From IMG/VR virus record IMGVR_UViG_3300011116_000623, positions 1 to 57,194 of that record: a stretch of DNA of 57,194 nucleotides; one strand, written 5' to 3'. How positions within the stretch are numbered: the stretch's first letter is position 1; each line of letters starts with the position of its first letter. Both the position numbers and the translations under genes were made by a program. Under the pieces are notes generated by a model. That model was given only the letters and a program-made list of their open reading frames with translations. It searched no databases and had not been told where the DNA came from. The DNA is from a virus. Shown here in pieces: positions 18,825-28,419 of this stretch.

Positions 18825-20255
18825 ATGGCAAGAAAATTTTTAGTTAGCGTTGATCTCAATAAAAATGAGCTTTTAAATGCTAGAATTCAAAACTTAGGAT
18901 CAGCACCTTCCAGTCCCGTAACTGGACAGGTTTATTATGACACATCAAATAACACGATGTACTACTACAACGGATTATCTTCGCCAGATGGTCCATGGAT
19001 GCCGATGTCTGGATCAACAGAGGTTATTCAAGATGTAATCGGCTCATCAGTATTAGCTGGGACAGCTTTAACATCAACATATAATGATGTTGCTGGAACA
19101 ACAACACTTAAGCTTAACGACACAGCAGTAACACCAGGATCATATGGATCTCAAACAGCAATTCCTACATTTACAGTAGACCAACAAGGTAGATTAACAG
19201 CAGCAAGTACCGTAACAGTAGCAACTACTCTTTCAATTGCAGGAGAAACTGGAACAGATACAGTAAATCTACTTACAGATACATTAACTGTAACTGGAGA
19301 TTCAGCTATTGATACAGCTGTAACAAATAATACAATTACAGTAACAGCAAAAGATGCAACTTCATCTCAAAAAGGTGTCGCCTCATTTGATTCTACAGAT
19401 TTTACAGTAACATCTGCAGCAGTAACATTAAATGCTGAAAGAATTCAAGATATTGTTGGAGCAATGGTTACTCCCCCAAATACAGAGTCTGGAATTGCTG
19501 TTACATATGACGATACAAATGGAAAACTTGATTTTGATACAAATGATTTTAGCATTACTCTTACAGGAGATGTAACAGGTTCTGGAACAGTAACAAATCT
19601 TGGAAACGTAAGCTTTGCAGCCACAATTCAACCAAACTCAGTAGCACTTGGAACAGATACAACTGGAGCATATATTGCAACAGTAGCTGGAACAACAAAC
19701 GAAATTGAAGTTTCAGGTTCAGGTGGAGAGACAGCAGCAATTACAATTGGTTTGCCAGATGATGTAACAATTACTAATAACTTAACAGTTGGCGGTAATT
19801 TAAACGTAACTGGAACAATTAACTCAGTAAATACCACTCAGGTAAATATTGTTGATAACAAGATCAATCTTAACACTGATTTTACTGGATCCCCAACAGT
19901 AGATGCTGGTATTCGTGTAGAGCGTGGAACATCATCAGATGTTGAAATTCTATGGAGAGAATCTGCAGGATCAAGTCAGTCTGCAACAACCTGGGGATTA
20001 ACAAATGATGGCACTAACTACCATTCAATTGCACGTAAATGGTCATCAGATATCACAACAACTGTTGTTTCTCCTTACACATTTACAGCAACACATAATT
20101 TAGGAACAAGGGATGTGGTAGTTTCAGTTTATTCAAATTCTTCACCATATGGAGAAGTTGAAGTAGACGTAGACCATACATCAACAAACGTAGTAACATT
20201 AACATTTGCAGCAGCACCAACAGCTGGAGCGTATAGAGTCGTAATCACAGGTTAA
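18825..20255 (+). CDS. Tail fibre protein (476 aa)
   Basis: N-terminus MARKFLVSVDLNKNELLNARIQNL with GQVYYDTSNNTMYYYNG is a common fibre start that links to the baseplate. Residues 60-330 are Thr/Val/Asn-rich repeats of short strands. A GNLNVTGTINSVNTTQVNIVDNKINLN segment is found in many fibres and recurs in the protein at 25060. The C-terminus (TATHNLGTRDVVVSVY) resembles that of the preceding protein. Confidence 0.8.
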   Translation: MARKFLVSVDLNKNELLNARIQNLGSAPSSPVTGQVYYDTSNNTMYYYNGLSSPDGPWMPMSGSTEVIQDVIGSSVLAGTALTSTYNDVAGTTTLKLNDTAVTPGSYGSQTAIPTFTVDQQGRLTAASTVTVATTLSIAGETGTDTVNLLTDTLTVTGDSAIDTAVTNNTITVTAKDATSSQKGVASFDSTDFTVTSAAVTLNAERIQDIVGAMVTPPNTESGIAVTYDDTNGKLDFDTNDFSITLTGDVTGSGTVTNLGNVSFAATIQPNSVALGTDTTGAYIATVAGTTNEIEVSGSGGETAAITIGLPDDVTITNNLTVGGNLNVTGTINSVNTTQVNIVDNKINLNTDFTGSPTVDAGIRVERGTSSDVEILWRESAGSSQSATTWGLTNDGTNYHSIARKWSSDITTTVVSPYTFTATHNLGTRDVVVSVYSNSSPYGEVEVDVDHTSTNVVTLTFAAAPTAGAYRVVITG

Positions 20256-20265
20256 GGAGGGCTAG

Positions 20266-20514
20266 ATGTCTATAAAAAGATTAGTCCCTCTTAATGCATT
20301 AGAATTAACTACGAATCCAACAAATGCACGACGTGGTGATATTTATTATAATACTGTTGTCGATGAACTTCGTGTATACGACGGTACAACTTGGACGCCA
20401 GTAGCAGTAGCAGGAGAACTAGCAGATCATCTACATACATATGATGGTGCAATTTATTCTGTAGGAAACATTACATATCCAATGGATCCCGTTATTGATG
20501 GAGGTACTCCATAA
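20266..20514 (+). CDS. Small fibre-linked protein (82 aa)
   Basis: Starts MSIKRLVPLNAL with GDIYYNTVVDELRVYDGTTW, the same fold start as the 476-aa fibre but cut short. Its TAA overlaps the next ATG. It may be an N-terminal adaptor for the giant fibre that follows. Confidence 0.65.
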   Translation: MSIKRLVPLNALELTTNPTNARRGDIYYNTVVDELRVYDGTTWTPVAVAGELADHLHTYDGAIYSVGNITYPMDPVIDGGTP

Positions 20515-23500
20515 TGGCTACTAGTTATCCTGGTTCTTTAGATAATTTTACAAATCCAACCTCTACCAGCCCAATAAATAGCCCGTCCCATGCAGACCAG
20601 CATTCAAATGCTAATGATGCAATTGAGGCTATTGAAGGTGAATTAGGAACTAATCCAAAAGGCGCTAAAGCAACGGTCAAGGCTCGTTTAGATGATGTTG
20701 ATACTGCAATTGCACTTAAAGCACCTATTGCATCTCCAACATTTACAGGCACTGTAACAATCCCAGCAGGCTCAGCAATCACTGGTGTGCCATATCTTGC
20801 TACTGCTAATACTTTTACTGGTGGCGTTCAGCAAATTACAACCGCAAGTGATGCAACTGTTGGTTTAATTCTTAAACGTGGAACTTCAGGACAAACTGCA
20901 AATATTTTTGAAATAAAAAGACAAGATAACAATAACTATGTCTTTGTTGATGCAGCGGGATTTTTACAGGCACAATCCAGAGGGTTAGTAACAAATACGC
21001 AAGTAGGTGGAGGAACTTCCTTTACGGTTCAAACTGGATTTGCAAGTTCAATTCCTCTACTTGTAAAAGCAGCAGCCTCCCAAACTGCAGACCTGCAACA
21101 GTGGCAGGATAGTGCTGGGAATGTGTTGGCAAGTTTATCTCCTGTAATTTCTTCTAACGTAAGTCTTAAATTTACAGATGCATATTCTTGGAGTATAAAC
21201 TGGGGAAGTAGACCAATACTGTCAACTGCCTCTGGATACCTTACTATAACTCCTTATGACGATTCACGAATTGCATTAACAGTCAAGGGCTATGCCTCTC
21301 AAACCGCCAATCTCCAGGAATGGCAGGGCTCTGGTGGAAATGCATTAACCGTTATAGATGCTTATGGAGCGTTGTATTTAAAAGATACTGCAATGATTGC
21401 ACCAGCCGCAAATTGGGCAGCGGATAGGTTTGCACCTGGTGGATTAACCATTATAAATAGAGGAACTGCTTCACAATTACCATTTGGTGTTCGTGGCGCT
21501 GCCTCTCAAACTGCTAATTTACAAGAGTGGCAGAACTCTGCTGGGACTGTGGTGGCAAATATTAAATCAGATGGGGCATTTAAAACTGGAATATTACAGA
21601 CAGGTCAATTTTATACACTTACAGATACTGGCCCATATCTACTTTCAGACCAATATGGTTGGAGTTTAATAAATAGAAACATAGTTGAAACCAATATTTT
21701 TACAATTAAAGGTATGTCTGGTCAAACTGGAAACCTCCAGGAATGGCGAAACAGTGCTAATACAGTGTTGGTTAAAATTGCTGCAGATGGAAGTACTACC
21801 TTTGCTTCACCAATCGTAGGCTTTGTTGGAAATTCTGGCTCATATTCTTCTACCGCCGTATCTGGCTATAATATAATCCATTTAAGCCAAGGAATGATTC
21901 TTATAAATAGCCAAACTGGCGGAGATTATAATCTGGCTACAAATGCCTATTATAACTCAGGATGGAAATATTTTGAAAGTACTGGCTCAACTCTTATAAA
22001 TTTTGGTAACGGAAGATTTGATTTTAATACTGCTTCATCTGGAACCGCTGGAAACGCAATAACTTATACAAGTAAAATGATTATTGCAAACAGTGGAACT
22101 GTTACTATTAATGGATTTGGTGCAGGTTCTCAAGGTTTAATCGTCAAAGGCGCCGCATCACAAACTGCCAACTTGCAAGAATGGCAGAATAGTGCTGGGA
22201 CAGTTATAGCAAACATTACACCTGCTGGAAAAATAGCAATGAAACATATTAACGGCATAAGCGGAGATATGTTAAGTTTGGGCTCTAATGGTGCATCTGA
22301 TATATTGGTCGTAGGATATGACAACATATCAGCCGCAACATATATTAATGGTGGAAGTTATGGTCCAATTCAGGTTCAACTAAACTCTGCAGCCAATGGA
22401 AAATTTGTAATCAAAGGCGCAGCCTCACAAACTGCAGACCTACAACAATGGCAGAACTCAAGCGGTACTGTGTTGGTAAAAATAAATTCAACAGGTCAAA
22501 TAACCTCTTTGGGTAGTGACCATTATTTTAGTTCTAGTGCTGCATATCGTCCAAATATACATATTACAAATACTACTGCTGATTCAAATGGTTCATATAT
22601 TTTATTTGAAAAATCTAGGGCTGGTTCAGTAGTTGTTGCAAATGATGTTCTCGGAGTTCTTAATTTTACAGGATTTGATACTGCTACGTATGCTGGTTCA
22701 GCAATAATTTATGGTGTTGCTGAAGGAACATTTTCTCCAACATCTCGTCCTGGTAAATTAGTATTTGCAACAGTTCCAAGTGGCAGTACAACTATGACAG
22801 ATAGAATGACTATTGCAAACAGTGGAACTGTTACTATTAATGGATTCGGTGCAGCAGCACAAGGTCTCATCATTAAATCCGCTGCCTCTCAATCTGTCAA
22901 TATTTTTGAAGTTCAAAATTCTGGCGGATATCCGATGGTATATGTTGATGCTTACGGAGCATTAGTAGCACGAGCATCGGGAATGTATGTAGATTCTGGT
23001 TATTCAAGTGGGATTGGTTTGCAAGTTCGTGGCGTAGCCTCACAAACTGCTGACCTACAACAATGGCAGAATAATGCTGTAACGGTGCTAGCTAAAGTAA
23101 ATAATTATGGTGGCGCTGAGTTTATTGACTTAAAAGTTGGAACAACATCTTCTTTAGGTGTATTAAGCGTTACTCCAGGCTTATCTTCACAACTTGGCAT
23201 TATAGTTCGTGGTAGAGCCTCTCAAACTGCAGATTTGCAGCAATGGCAAGATAGTGCTGGTAATGTAGCAGCAAGTATAAATTCAGGTGGAAGTTTAAGT
23301 CTTTCTAGAAGTTTATACACAAGCGCATCACTAGGAGTTTGGGCTTCAGTAAATGCCGACCCTCAAGGCGGTTCTACTGGAAATGCACTAACTGTTCAAA
23401 CATATAACACAACAAGTAAAGGTATTGTAATCGTAGGACAAGCCTCTCAGACCGCTAATCTGCAAGAATGGCAGAATAGTTCTGGAACTGTGTTGGCTTC

Positions 23501-25025
23501 CATATCTTCAGCAGGTAAATTAACCTCTGCAGTTGATGCAAGTATTAATGGTCTCACATTTGGTTTAGGTGCAAGTGCAGTTTCAAGCAATGTTGCAGCA
23601 GGTTCAAATGCGTTGGCAACAAATAGCACTGGTTTAAACAATTCCGCACTTGGCTATCAGGCTCTTTATCTTAATACAACAGGCGCTGGGAATTCTGCAT
23701 TTGGTTACATCTCGTTAACAACAAATACTTCAGGGTATAACAATTCTGCTTTTGGAACGCAGTCACTTACTGGTAATACTACAGGAATAAATAACACCGC
23801 TATTGGAGCGTTTGTTCTTAAGAGTAACACAACAGGTAGCGATAATTCGTCTTTTGGTATTAATTCGCTCTATACAAATACAACTGGGGCTGAAAATACT
23901 GCAATTGGGGCCAATAGTCTTTATTTAAATACAATAGGCATAGGCAACTCGGCGTTTGGAAAAAACTCTTTATATTCCAATACAACAGGCTCATCCAATG
24001 TTGGAATTGGTTATAGCAGCATCTACGCAAATACAACTGGAAGCAATCACGTTGCAGTTGGGTATCAGGCACTGTATAGCAACACCAGCGGAATAGAAAA
24101 CTCTGTTCTTGGTTATCAAGCGCTATACGCCAACACAACGGGTTCTGGAAATACAGGATTTGGAACTGCTGCTTTATATTCTAACACGGGTGGCTATAAC
24201 AATACTGCTGTTGCTTCAAAAGCGTTGTACTCGAATACTAATGGCATTCAGAATGTTGCAATTGGTCAGAGGGCGCTCTATACAAATACAACTGGCGGAA
24301 ATAACACAGCAATTGGTATGCAATCTGGATATCTAAATGTAACTGGTTCATCATCTGTGTTTATAGGCTATCAAGCAGGTTACAATGAAACAGGCTCAAA
24401 CAAACTTTATATTGCAAACACTGATACCGCCACCCCACTTATCGGTGGAGACTTCTCTGCTAAGACTTTAACAGTTGCTGGTAATGCAGCTGTAGTTTCA
24501 CAGGCTACTGGAACTCCTGTTCTTATTGTTAAAGGAACTTCTGGACAACAACAATATTTTTCAATTCAAGATTCAAGCGGATCGGCAGGTATATATGTAG
24601 ATCAATATATGCAAATGATTCACGCTACAAATACTTATTTTAATGGAATATATAATAATTCTGGAAATTGGTCTATTAATAATTCTGGAAGTTTAAGTAT
24701 TAAACAAATAGCTTCTAATATATCATCTACTGTTTCTATAAATACCGCCTCAACAATAGATACAGTTGCTCTTTCATCATTTACAAGTATGGAATATACA
24801 CTTTCAATTAAGCAGGGATCCAAGATTAGAAGCTCTAAGGTTCTTGTTCATACCGACGGAACTTCTGTGGACTCTACAGAATACGGAATTATGGAAATGG
24901 GAGGGGGAATCACAGGAATCCTAGTAACAGCCTCAGTATCTAGCACAAATGCTATTTTACAAGTAACAATTACAGATGCAGCTACTACAAATGCCACAGT
25001 TAAGTTAATTAAAACAATGTTATAA
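20514..25025 (+). CDS. Giant modular tail fibre 1 (1503 aa)
   Basis: N-terminus (ATSYPGSLDNFTNPTSTSPINSP, then HADQHSNANDAIEAIEGELG) is a known phage fibre/baseplate anchor type. Residues 80-1010 hold about 12 modules of 60-100 aa, each ending in a version of GAASQTANLQEWQNSAGTVLA. From about 1015 to 1280, 15 units of NTTGxxNTAxGxxALxS-type repeats match a YadA-head-like left-handed beta roll, capped by the VFIGYQAGYNETGSNKLYIAN motif. The tail is a small beta domain, perhaps a trimerisation or receptor tip. Confidence 0.85.
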   Translation: MATSYPGSLDNFTNPTSTSPINSPSHADQHSNANDAIEAIEGELGTNPKGAKATVKARLDDVDTAIALKAPIASPTFTGTVTIPAGSAITGVPYLATANTFTGGVQQITTASDATVGLILKRGTSGQTANIFEIKRQDNNNYVFVDAAGFLQAQSRGLVTNTQVGGGTSFTVQTGFASSIPLLVKAAASQTADLQQWQDSAGNVLASLSPVISSNVSLKFTDAYSWSINWGSRPILSTASGYLTITPYDDSRIALTVKGYASQTANLQEWQGSGGNALTVIDAYGALYLKDTAMIAPAANWAADRFAPGGLTIINRGTASQLPFGVRGAASQTANLQEWQNSAGTVVANIKSDGAFKTGILQTGQFYTLTDTGPYLLSDQYGWSLINRNIVETNIFTIKGMSGQTGNLQEWRNSANTVLVKIAADGSTTFASPIVGFVGNSGSYSSTAVSGYNIIHLSQGMILINSQTGGDYNLATNAYYNSGWKYFESTGSTLINFGNGRFDFNTASSGTAGNAITYTSKMIIANSGTVTINGFGAGSQGLIVKGAASQTANLQEWQNSAGTVIANITPAGKIAMKHINGISGDMLSLGSNGASDILVVGYDNISAATYINGGSYGPIQVQLNSAANGKFVIKGAASQTADLQQWQNSSGTVLVKINSTGQITSLGSDHYFSSSAAYRPNIHITNTTADSNGSYILFEKSRAGSVVVANDVLGVLNFTGFDTATYAGSAIIYGVAEGTFSPTSRPGKLVFATVPSGSTTMTDRMTIANSGTVTINGFGAAAQGLIIKSAASQSVNIFEVQNSGGYPMVYVDAYGALVARASGMYVDSGYSSGIGLQVRGVASQTADLQQWQNNAVTVLAKVNNYGGAEFIDLKVGTTSSLGVLSVTPGLSSQLGIIVRGRASQTADLQQWQDSAGNVAASINSGGSLSLSRSLYTSASLGVWASVNADPQGGSTGNALTVQTYNTTSKGIVIVGQASQTANLQEWQNSSGTVLASISSAGKLTSAVDASINGLTFGLGASAVSSNVAAGSNALATNSTGLNNSALGYQALYLNTTGAGNSAFGYISLTTNTSGYNNSAFGTQSLTGNTTGINNTAIGAFVLKSNTTGSDNSSFGINSLYTNTTGAENTAIGANSLYLNTIGIGNSAFGKNSLYSNTTGSSNVGIGYSSIYANTTGSNHVAVGYQALYSNTSGIENSVLGYQALYANTTGSGNTGFGTAALYSNTGGYNNTAVASKALYSNTNGIQNVAIGQRALYTNTTGGNNTAIGMQSGYLNVTGSSSVFIGYQAGYNETGSNKLYIANTDTATPLIGGDFSAKTLTVAGNAAVVSQATGTPVLIVKGTSGQQQYFSIQDSSGSAGIYVDQYMQMIHATNTYFNGIYNNSGNWSINNSGSLSIKQIASNISSTVSINTASTIDTVALSSFTSMEYTLSIKQGSKIRSSKVLVHTDGTSVDSTEYGIMEMGGGITGILVTASVSSTNAILQVTITDAATTNATVKLIKTML

Positions 25026-25059
25026 TTAAACTATATATTATGGGGAAATGTGAACCAAT

Positions 25060-28000
25060 ATGAGCGATAAAAACTTTAAAGTTAAAAACGGTATAGACTC
25101 AACAGGTCCCGTTACAATTACCACTCCCAATACATCAACAACTGGATTGGTTATAAATGTTCCAGTTGGAGGAAAAGCTGTTGAATTTTTAAGAAATGGT
25201 TCTTATGTTGGAGCGATTGACGATTGGGGTGGACTTAATACTACTCAAGGAATTAATGCTGCTGGATTTTGGTTTACAAGATCTCCAGGAATAGAAGCAC
25301 AATCATTTTTTTGGGCGGGATCATCTATAAGATCAGCAGCAGGTTTTGGTGGAACAAGTACTGGAACAAACCCAGTAATATATATATCTTCTCATAGTAC
25401 AGGTACAAATGATTTAACTCAATGGCTTAAACCAGACAATACAATTGTTGCAAAAGTAGACTATCTTGGAAATATAACAGCAAATGATTTAACGTTAGCT
25501 GGTAATTTAACTGTAAATGGAACAACTACAAATCTTAATTCTACTAACCTTATTATAGAAGATAAAAATATTATTATTGCAGATGTTGCAACACCAAGTG
25601 ATACTACCGCCGATGGAGCGGGAATTACAGTAAAGGGAGCCACGGATAAAACATTTAATTGGGTACAATCAACAAAGTCATTTACAACATCTGATCCATT
25701 AATTATAAATAATACATCAACAACAACAGTCCCATTGATAGCAAAAGGCTATGCCTCTCAAACTGCTAATCATTTTGAAGTTCAAGATTCTGCAGGAAAT
25801 AAAATGTTTGTTGTTAATCCGCCTGCTGGTACATTACAACCCTTAGAATATTTTTTTGTTAGACCAGGAGGCACTGGCGGAACTGCAACTATTGGAACAA
25901 ATTCATATTCATTTAGAGTAGTTGCTGCGAACGGTAATTCTGTAAGCTTTGGAACCCCAGGTGGTGGAACTTCATTGCAAGTTTTTACAAGTGATACATT
26001 TAATAGATATAAAATTATTGGATCTGGTACAGGAATAGCTCCTACATTTACAACTGATGGTAATGATGCAAATGTAAATATGTATGTTACTGCAAAAGGT
26101 GCAGGTAAAATTGGAATTAATACAACATCTCCAACTGGATATGTTCATGCTGTAAGTTCTAGTTCTTCAACCGTAGGTTTAATTGTTGAAGGCGCTTCTG
26201 GACAAACATCTACAAATATATTTGAAGTACAAAGGGCAGGTGGTGGAGACCCATCATTTACCGTTTCTCATAATTACATTGACTTAAATAGAAATACCAC
26301 CGCAGCAGCATCTATGACAGTTTATGGTGCTAATTCTAATCAAACTCCATTACAGATAAAAGGTCGTGCTTCTCAAACTGCTGATTTAGTATCAATTCAA
26401 CAATCATCAGGCTTTGCTCTAGCTAGATTTGATGCAAACGCAAATATTGTTTTAGGTAATACAAATGTTGATTCAAATAACTATTTATCATTTATAAAAG
26501 CAGGCGGTGCTGTTGGAGGAAATGCTGGAATTAGATTCGGTAATGATGCTGATGGAACAAATCAACATACATTAACAGTTAATACATCAAATGCTGATTT
26601 AACGTTAGAACATAAAAATGTTAATTCTAGATTTATAGTTAAAGGCGCCACTTCCCAAACTGCCAACCTGCAAGAGTGGCAAGATAGTGCTGGTAACCTG
26701 CTGTCAGCAATTAGAAGCGATGGCGTATTAAGAGTTTCACAAATTATTTCAAAGGAAAATTACAGTTCTTATTTTAGTTTTTCAAGTGGTAGTCCGATTC
26801 AAGTAAATCCGCTTACCAGCGGAACTGTTGGTTTAGTTGTAAAAGCAGTAACCTCCCAAACTGCCAACCTGCAGGAGTGGCAGAATAGTAGCGGCGGTGT
26901 AGACACTGCCGTAACTTCAACAGGAAGACTATCTGTTCGTACTACACTTGCAAATGCTGGATTAAATGTTGGAGCACCATCTGCGGCAACTGTCGCTGCA
27001 ATCATTCGTGGTGTAGCCTCACAAACTGCTGACTTATTACAATTACAAAATAGCGCTGGAACTGCAATTGCTTTAATTAATGCATCAGGAGATTTTGTAG
27101 CAAGAAATATTTATGCTAGCGCAAGTGCGAATTACTATACAGCACAAGTTAATATTCTTCCTGATTCTGCAGCAAAAGCAGGAATAGTTATTCGTGGTGT
27201 AGCCTCCCAAACTGCTAATCTTCAGGAGTGGCAGAACAGTTCTGGTACAGTGTTGGCGAAGGTTGATAGTTCTGGAAGCATTACATCAAATATATCTTTT
27301 GCAGTAAACAACACAAGCGGCAACGCAATATTTTCGGTAAGCCCGTATTCAGAAGTTTCTATACCAGGTGTAATATATGCTGGCCTATATGCAACTGCAA
27401 AATTAAATCTTTTAACAAATAATACTTCTATGATTGGTGCAATCATTCGTGGGCAAACCTCTCAAACCGCAGACCTTCAGCAATGGCAGGATGGTGCTGG
27501 AACCGTTGGAGCATATGTAGCCTCGGATGGAAGTTTTATTACTCGTGGTTCACTTATTGGTGGTTCATATTCTGGAAGTGCTTTATTTGGAGTTCAAAAC
27601 TATTCAACAACTCAAGTTGTAGCAGTAGTCAAAGGCGCCGCCTCACAAACTGCCAATCTTCAAGAATGGCAAAATTCCGCAGGTGGAGTACTTAGTTACA
27701 TAACCGCATCTGGAGCATTGCGTGTAAACAGTTCATTCGGTGGAACTCAAGCAGCAATTACTGCGGGCTCTGCAGCAACTGTAGGCGTAATAGTACGTGG
27801 TGCAGCCTCCCAAACTGCCGACTTGCAACAGTGGCAGGATAGTGCTGGAACTGTACTTGCTAGAGTGTACAATAATGGTGTTCTTTCTGTTGGCTCTCTT
27901 TATGCCGCAACTGGCGACTTGTCTGTTGCGTATGGTGGCTATTTTGGTGGCGGTACTGCTGGTGGATATATTGGCGCTGCTGTTTCCGTAATTCCTTGGA

Positions 28001-28419
28001 CAACTGCTGTTGTTGGCGTCATTGTTCGTGGTCGTGCCTCCCAAACTGCCAATCTTCAAGAGTGGCAAAATTCTAGCGGCACTATGCTTTCTAAAATTGA
28101 TAAAGATGGAATAATTACTGTACCTGCTATTAATGTAGTAGGACAATCAATATCTTCTAATACCACTATGATTGCAGGCTATAGATATTTTGTTGATACC
28201 TCTGCTTCTAGAACTTTAACACTCCCATCTTCTGCAACAATTGGTGACGAAATTCAAATATTTGATTCAACAAATACAGCTGGAACAAATAATATAACAA
28301 TAAATTCAAATAATGGTAAAATAGAGGGAGTAGTAGAATCTTATATAATTGATGTAAATGGGGCAGCAATAGTAATGACTTATACTGGATCAACATATGG
28401 CTGGAAGGTGAGAATGTGA
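25060..28419 (+). CDS. Giant modular tail fibre 2 (1119 aa)
   Basis: Starts MSDKNFKVKNGIDSTGPVT. Around residues 145-180 it has LTLAGNLTVNGTTTNLNSTNLIIEDKNI, a common baseplate-proximal fibre segment. About 12 ASQTANLQEWQ-type modules follow. The C-terminal 80 residues (SISSNTTMIAGYRYFVDTSASRTLTLP) form a typical fibre tip domain. Stop overlaps the GTG start of the next gene. Confidence 0.85.
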   Translation: MSDKNFKVKNGIDSTGPVTITTPNTSTTGLVINVPVGGKAVEFLRNGSYVGAIDDWGGLNTTQGINAAGFWFTRSPGIEAQSFFWAGSSIRSAAGFGGTSTGTNPVIYISSHSTGTNDLTQWLKPDNTIVAKVDYLGNITANDLTLAGNLTVNGTTTNLNSTNLIIEDKNIIIADVATPSDTTADGAGITVKGATDKTFNWVQSTKSFTTSDPLIINNTSTTTVPLIAKGYASQTANHFEVQDSAGNKMFVVNPPAGTLQPLEYFFVRPGGTGGTATIGTNSYSFRVVAANGNSVSFGTPGGGTSLQVFTSDTFNRYKIIGSGTGIAPTFTTDGNDANVNMYVTAKGAGKIGINTTSPTGYVHAVSSSSSTVGLIVEGASGQTSTNIFEVQRAGGGDPSFTVSHNYIDLNRNTTAAASMTVYGANSNQTPLQIKGRASQTADLVSIQQSSGFALARFDANANIVLGNTNVDSNNYLSFIKAGGAVGGNAGIRFGNDADGTNQHTLTVNTSNADLTLEHKNVNSRFIVKGATSQTANLQEWQDSAGNLLSAIRSDGVLRVSQIISKENYSSYFSFSSGSPIQVNPLTSGTVGLVVKAVTSQTANLQEWQNSSGGVDTAVTSTGRLSVRTTLANAGLNVGAPSAATVAAIIRGVASQTADLLQLQNSAGTAIALINASGDFVARNIYASASANYYTAQVNILPDSAAKAGIVIRGVASQTANLQEWQNSSGTVLAKVDSSGSITSNISFAVNNTSGNAIFSVSPYSEVSIPGVIYAGLYATAKLNLLTNNTSMIGAIIRGQTSQTADLQQWQDGAGTVGAYVASDGSFITRGSLIGGSYSGSALFGVQNYSTTQVVAVVKGAASQTANLQEWQNSAGGVLSYITASGALRVNSSFGGTQAAITAGSAATVGVIVRGAASQTADLQQWQDSAGTVLARVYNNGVLSVGSLYAATGDLSVAYGGYFGGGTAGGYIGAAVSVIPWTTAVVGVIVRGRASQTANLQEWQNSSGTMLSKIDKDGIITVPAINVVGQSISSNTTMIAGYRYFVDTSASRTLTLPSSATIGDEIQIFDSTNTAGTNNITINSNNGKIEGVVESYIIDVNGAAIVMTYTGSTYGWKVRM

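Noticed and set aside
25025-25060. Possible second in-frame stop between giant fibres 1 and 2
   Set aside because: The two frames differ and a new start with its own N-terminal anchor follows, so these are separate genes.
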